From: Microstegium vimineum
Lineage: Eukaryota > Streptophyta > Magnoliopsida > Poales > Poaceae
Direction: 5' to 3'
Length of the DNA stretch: 64,000 bases
Assembly: GCA_022036555.1 (NCBI GenBank)
Contig: CM039126.1
Span: forward strand, 35,791,090-35,855,089
Positions 59,007 through 64,000 of the stretch are shown piece after piece. A program made the position numbers and the translations under genes. Under the pieces are notes generated by a model. That model made no database searches. It was not told where the DNA came from and saw only the letters and a list, made by a program, of their open reading frames with translations. Positions within the stretch are counted from its first letter, which is position 1. Every line of letters starts with the position of its first letter.

Positions 59007-62000
59007 TGTTGGTATTTCTTATGAATATTGGATAAATCCGCAAGTGCATAGATTATACCACTGTAGCACTTCACCTAGGAGTATTCCAAGGTATCATAAT
59101 TTATATTATCCCAATGGATAGCTAGGCTAAAAATGATAATTAGAGAGAGATCCTAGAGAGTACCTCAACTTAGTACCAACTAGTATAGGGGGGTAAACGA
59201 TATATGTGAAAGGAAGGGTTTGATGAATAAATAAGCCAAGGTAAATGATACTTAGAACGGACTAGATAGTGTAGCTAGGTGGGAGGACAACGAGAGAGTA
59301 CAAGGGACTCCTAAGCAATTCACTCTACTTCAATATTCTTAGCCAATTAACTAGTCTAAACACTATAGTTTGCCTCCTCAATACAAGTATGCTAGGTGAG
59401 GGGATAGATCAGTAGGAGGACAAAACTCCTACCGGACCACGCCCTCGTTTTACGGGGGCCTTACCTTTTAAGAACTTGCCTAAAAACACGTGGTGGAATA
59501 CAACGACTAGACAAGGCTGTCACCTCTTACTAGCTACCACAAACAATCCATGCAACAAGCGATAACCAAAGATAAGATGTTGTATAAGCACCACGCTTAC
59601 ACACAACTTATTACTTTGACTACGATCTATAATCAAAGCACTCTATGACAGGCAATGATGGCATACAGGAAAGGTCACAAGGATCACAGACTATTGATGT
59701 AAAGGCTATTAAAGAGCAAAAGCATATAACAATACTATATCTATTATAATAATGCTCAAAGTAATACTAAGTAAAGTAAAGGGAAAGGATAATATATTGA
59801 TAAAGATAAAGTCTTACAAAGAAGGAAAGATACAAGAGCTATACTGTCAGACCCGGTTTTAAAGAACAAAACCAGGCTAGCCATATGTGTGCCCAGGAAG
59901 TCCACACATACAACAACTGAAAAGAAGAATATCAAAATCAATGTTATATAGCGAAAACATAGATACATTAACACTTACATCAAAGTATAGCAGAACGATT
60001 ACTAAACTTTCTTGAAGCTCCAACTTCACAGGGATAGTTGACTGGGGGTTGCATACGCCTAGCACTTCTTCGAAATCTCACTAGATCCATCTTCTGTTAC
60101 CCATCCGGGATTTTTATCCAAAGTATTAAAAAGTAAAGCAAGCATAAGTACATATCGTACTCAGCAATATGACATGGGGTTCATGAGGCTCAAAAGGTTG
60201 ACACTGGTTTACTGTGATTAGCTTTTAATGAGTCATAGTTTTAGCATTAGTAGCAACAAATAAGCAATGCCCCAATTAATCACATGAAACTAATAACATG
60301 AATAAGGAATAGCATTAAAAAAACACAATAGATCATTTATCAATGTTCAATTAATTTCCATTAGTCTGTGAGTTTTTCGGGCCGCTCGTATCCGTGAGCA
60401 CGGCTGATATATCAGTTTTTTAACACTCTGTAGAGGTTGTATATCTTTACCCACGAGTCGTGATTTACCCTTTCGCCCGAGGGGATCAGCCTCTTGACCC
60501 ACTTCCAAGGAAGGTCGGCAGGGTTCACTATGAAGTTTTTCAAAGGGGCTCGCTGACAAACAACAGACACTACGGATCCACAGGCAAGGGGTATACGGGG
60601 ACCCCTCGATGGTACACACGCGCAGCGGTAGCCACTCCGGCCGTACCCCGCAACCGCTCGGCAATGGCAACTTTCGTGAACTGCCACATGCGAGAGAGTG
60701 ACCCTCATACTTAACTAAAGCCAGAGCCATGTAGCCCTCATGGTTGTACTGTATGTCCCTCATGTACTTAACTGACAGATAAGTTCTTAGAGATTCCATG
60801 TCAGTAAAAAAAAACATCTTTTATTTCTTATTGCATATTCTATTAATCAAGTTATAGTTCATGATCATAATTATTTGAGCACTAGCATCAATTCTACCCA
60901 ATGCATAACCATAGGATGACAAGGAATCAGGGTATCAATACAACTAGGATATATAACTATGGTTATCAAGGTAGACACATGCAGATGAATTAAATGACAT
61001 TAAAGTGAATAGGACAACAAGGAAAATCCCATGCTATACTTGCCTTTCACTTGCGCAACCCTCACGCCATCAGCTATCGGTCATCACCTTATGATCTTCA
61101 TCCCTCACAAACATTTCTCGTTCTACTCATAGCAAGCACCACACATAGACAACATACAAACAACAAATAGAAACAACTAAGAACAATACACCAACAAGAA
61201 GATAGATCGGTACTACGGTCGAGAGAACGCAATAAATGCCAATTACGGAACTATCGTTAAAAGAAACAACTATTGTAAGTTTCATTATATTTAAGAAATA
61301 ACTACAAGCTTGGCTGATGTTAATTAAGAAAGGTATATGATTAAGTATTAATTCAGTTTGGACATAATCACAATTTATTATGAAAGCCAAATTGAACTAA
61401 TTGAATTTATTTATAAACATGATCAAATAATCTATTAAGCATATTAAACTTTATCGTTGCAAAGCAACTTAGACATGTGAGAGCATTTAAGTATATGGTG
61501 CATGTTTAAACAAGCAAACTATATGTTTAGAAGCATATTAATATTGTCAACTAATCATATTAATATTATATATTTATATTTATATAATACCAAAGTATAA
61601 ATCTATATTAATTTCAATTATTAAACTAGTTTCATGCTTATTTAACTTATTCAATATTTTAATAATATATGGAAAAGCATGTAGCATGACAAAAACATTG
61701 ATGCACTAACATAAAGATCATGGCAACAAGAAACAAACGCAACTTAAACAGTTCAAAACAGAGTTAAAATCTAACTTGCTTTAAATTAATTAAACAACTA
61801 TTGGTTAAACATTAATTAAATTAATAATTAAACTAACGGAAATTAATAATTAAGCAACAAGAAAAACATTAACACTACGACGTTAGAGCGTGGTGACATG
61901 ATTCTAACGCAATTTGAACGAACTAAAACAGAGATAAAACGAAGAAACGGTGGAGATTATACCGTTGATGGCAAGCTCGTAACTATTTGCACTTGTCTCC

Positions 62001-63949
62001 ATCCTTCACTTCTGTACGGTCGAAAAAGGAACCCTGATGCTGCTGTTGCTCGTTCGTGCGGCAAGGAGGGATTTTGCCGGACCAAGGGATTTGCCGGTCG
62101 GAGAGCACCGCGGTTGGAGCTAGGCAGCACGACAACGACAGGGTAGGAAAACATATGATTGTCTACCATTAGGTATTCCCAAACTAGGGGCTCCCCTTCG
62201 GTAGATGTGGTGTGCTTTGGTCAAGGGGGTGGGTACATATTTATAGGGAGAGAGACTCTCCACCTCAACATCAACTAGCGATATGATACTAATTAATGGT
62301 GCATCTCCACATTTACTATCGGACCAAATTAATCACCAAAGCCCATTAGTAAACAAATGCTTGGGCTTTTGTGATGTATGAGGATTATTGCCATGGGCTT
62401 TGAGGGCTTGTGGGAAAATTGAGGTCTTCATTATTTATTTTCGGAATAAATTATTTTCGTGAATAAAATAATTCCAGAAAAGTTCAGAATTAATATTTAA
62501 GCAACGAAAAATACTCCGAATGCTCCAAAAATTTGGGGGAAATTCTTGGACGAACTTTGGAACATGATGAACTCAAATAAAGTGGTTAGAGCTCATAAAA
62601 AGATATTTTGGAGCATCTAAAAATTAGAATTTGCTCGTAGATAACTAGGAAAAAGGTCCGGAAAAATTCAGAAAAATTCCCGAAAAGAATTTAGAGACAT
62701 GTTGATGAATTGTGAACTCAAGGGAATCATTTGGATCAAGAGACAACAGATCCTGGGAATGTCCAAATGAAAGATTAAGATCGAGAACAAGAATTTGATT
62801 ATAGAAAAAGATAGAGACGAGCCAGAGACCGATAAACGACTTACTAAACGCATTTTAAAAACTTTAAACACTCACATGCATCAAGACAAGCAATGAACAA
62901 CCACCACAACAATTAAAGTCTATCAAATTGATTTAGAAAAGTTTATAAATTCACTTTTCCTATACTAAATTTGTGCAAATCAAACTAATCTTGGAAATTT
63001 TTATATGAACATAGAAATCATTTATTTTATTTAGTGTTTTCTAAGCACAACCCAAAATTTGAAATTTTGGGGTGTGACATATACCAAACTCCCCAGAAGA
63101 CAACTCCAAAAATCCCGAGCAAGCTTGACTCAACTCTAATTCCAACTCTAGACTAACTCCTAGAACAATCTAAGGAATAGAGCTTGTAGGATTCTTCACC
63201 ATGTGTAGAGAAGAGGGAGTGACCCTCTATTTATAGTGGGAGGTGGAGTAGAGGCTACTCCAGCGCCACGTTAGTGATCCAAGGCCTTCCATCCTCCAGC
63301 CTTGGATCCAACCGACCCTTGAACCGACCAAGGGTGGATGGTGGTGATCTTCCACAAGTGTAGAGTGGTATGGCGGTTGGGGGAGCCAACCGACCTAGGG
63401 AGGCAGTCAGCCAACCCCCCTGTGGCCAGTGGGCCCTCCTCTGGCCTCTGGGAGTGGTCCCACTGGTCAGGGGACCAGGTGGGAGCCAGGTGGGCCTAGG
63501 GCGCGGTCGGCCGACCCCCCTGGGGATCACTGGCCCACCTCTTCCTCCCTGGTGCTGGTCCCACTTGTCATAGGTATTGGTTGTCAGTTCTGAGGTGGTT
63601 GTCACGTTTATCTCCTTGGTGTGGGCCCATGAATCCATGTGCTATGCTTGTGAGCCGTTGAGAGGAAACTCAAAGTGATCCAATGGTTGGAAATCACTCT
63701 GGAGTGCTTCTCTTGGATCATGGCCGAGGGGGGAGAGCTGGTGGGCCCATAGGGTGGTCAGCCGACACCCTATGTGGGCCCCACTGACTCTCCTTTTCTC
63801 CATTTACTCATTCCTACATTCAAACACTCATGGACATGTGGACCTAGTTATTTGATAAATTATGCTTATGATGTGTTTGTTTATCCTTGATCCTGAGGTA
63901 GGTGACATCAGTTTAGTTATATAAAAGTGGACCATAATTTGTGCCAACA
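59007..63949 (-). repeat. Element E 5' LTR, interrupted by F
   Basis: 59007-59844 and 63080-63949 match 51027-52731 closely. Followed by the target duplication CGTAC. Confidence 0.92.
59845..63079 (-). mobile_element. Solo LTR F (Tekay-type, 3.2 kb) inside E LTR
   Basis: TGTCAGACCCGG to GGGTGTGACA, flanked by TATAC (59840-59844, 63080-63084). On the minus strand it starts TGTCACACCCCAAAATTTC, a Tekay LTR start. 3235 bases without PBS, polypurine tract or coding domains, so a solo LTR left by recombination. Frames at 60347-60817 are part of the LTR. Confidence 0.82.
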
Positions 63950-64000
63950 CGTACTTCTAGGATAGAAGCAGCGTATGTGGGTGTAGTGTAAGTGAATCTT
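63950..64000 (-). other. Element D interior resuming after E
   Basis: Starts with CGTAC, the right target duplication. The text ACTTCTAGGATAGAAGCAGC resembles E's own interior near 53580, supporting the sister-family relation. Confidence 0.75.

Larger units (their letters stand above)
51027..63949 (-). mobile_element. Element E: Athila-like non-autonomous element (gag, protease, Athila-type ORF, no RT)
   Basis: LTRs 51027-52731 and 59007-63949 (the latter with insert F), target duplication CGTAC at 51022-51026 and 63950-63954, tRNA-Asp-like PBS. Coding order on the minus strand is gag-protease (58860-56803) and then a second ORF (55694-54429). There is no RT, RNase H or integrase sequence between them; about 1.1 kb of noncoding text is found instead. 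Without F it is 9683 bases. It must have relied on pol from a relative. Confidence 0.9.
48771..64000 (-). mobile_element. Element D: Athila-like element, partial, interrupted by E
   Basis: 3' LTR 48771-49983, polypurine tract 49984-49998, interior 49999-51026, then element E, and interior resumes at 63955. The 5' LTR lies beyond the window. Inserted in C gag after ACGCC. The interior next to the LTR resembles that of E (GAGCAAA and AAGCTTGGG blocks, GATGGATCAGGAG), so D and E are sister families with different LTRs. Confidence 0.8.

Noticed and set aside
60347..60817. 156-codon frame in solo LTR F
   Set aside because: It is the conserved LTR body of a Tekay-type element, with overlapping frames on both strands and no protein domain.

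Overview
This window is plant nuclear DNA from a grass (Poaceae, probably panicoid; species not determinable by eye). The evidence is the mobile-element mix: Sirevirus-type copia, Tat, Athila and Tekay Ty3/gypsy lineages, L1-type LINEs, Stowaway and Tourist MITEs, a mini-CACTA, a small Helitron and a TTF-finger hAT relative. It looks like heterochromatic intergenic space. I found no intact host gene, rRNA, tRNA or CRISPR array.

Layout. 1-1255: LTR of an Athila-like family (family D), cut by the window edge. 1256-21505: a Sirevirus-like copia remnant with gag zinc knuckles, no pol, several polypurine tracts and a 2.2-kb 3' LTR. It is split by a complete 14.2-kb Tat-lineage element A (2430-16618, target duplication GATGG). 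Between integrase and 3' LTR, A carries two intron-containing genes on the opposite strand (10621-11497 and 12025-15072); the larger resembles plant mobile domain proteins. 21506-35207: older mixed repeats, namely a minus-strand LINE with a Stowaway inside its reverse transcriptase, further MITEs, a GC-rich gene-fragment-like island, a degraded hAT gene and the 3' end of a small chromovirus. 35208-46318: a Tekay-type chromovirus B (minus) with 4.8-kb LTR, chromodomain, deleted protease/RT, and upstream of gag an extra ORF (44648-45271) whose first 24 residues resemble the histone H3 tail. 46319-48770: the 5' end of a Tat-like element C (LTR, PBS, gag) with a mini-CACTA in gag. 48771-64000: family D again (minus), interrupted by a complete Athila-like non-autonomous element E (51027-63949, target duplication CGTAC), whose right LTR holds a 3.2-kb solo LTR F (59845-63079, target duplication TATAC).

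Insertion order read from the sequence: Sirevirus, then A; small chromovirus H, then B, then C, then D, then E, then F. The target duplications of A, E and F are perfect five-base repeats.

Reading frames in these elements are long but interrupted. Every premature stop I checked is one transition away from CAG, CAA or CGA, with CAG sites most common. This is what decay of methylated cytosine would leave. The items most worth follow-up are the H3-like ORF beside a chromodomain element, the spliced antisense genes with intact exon phases, and a pair of tandem hairpins after pol in A whose stems differ but both still pair.
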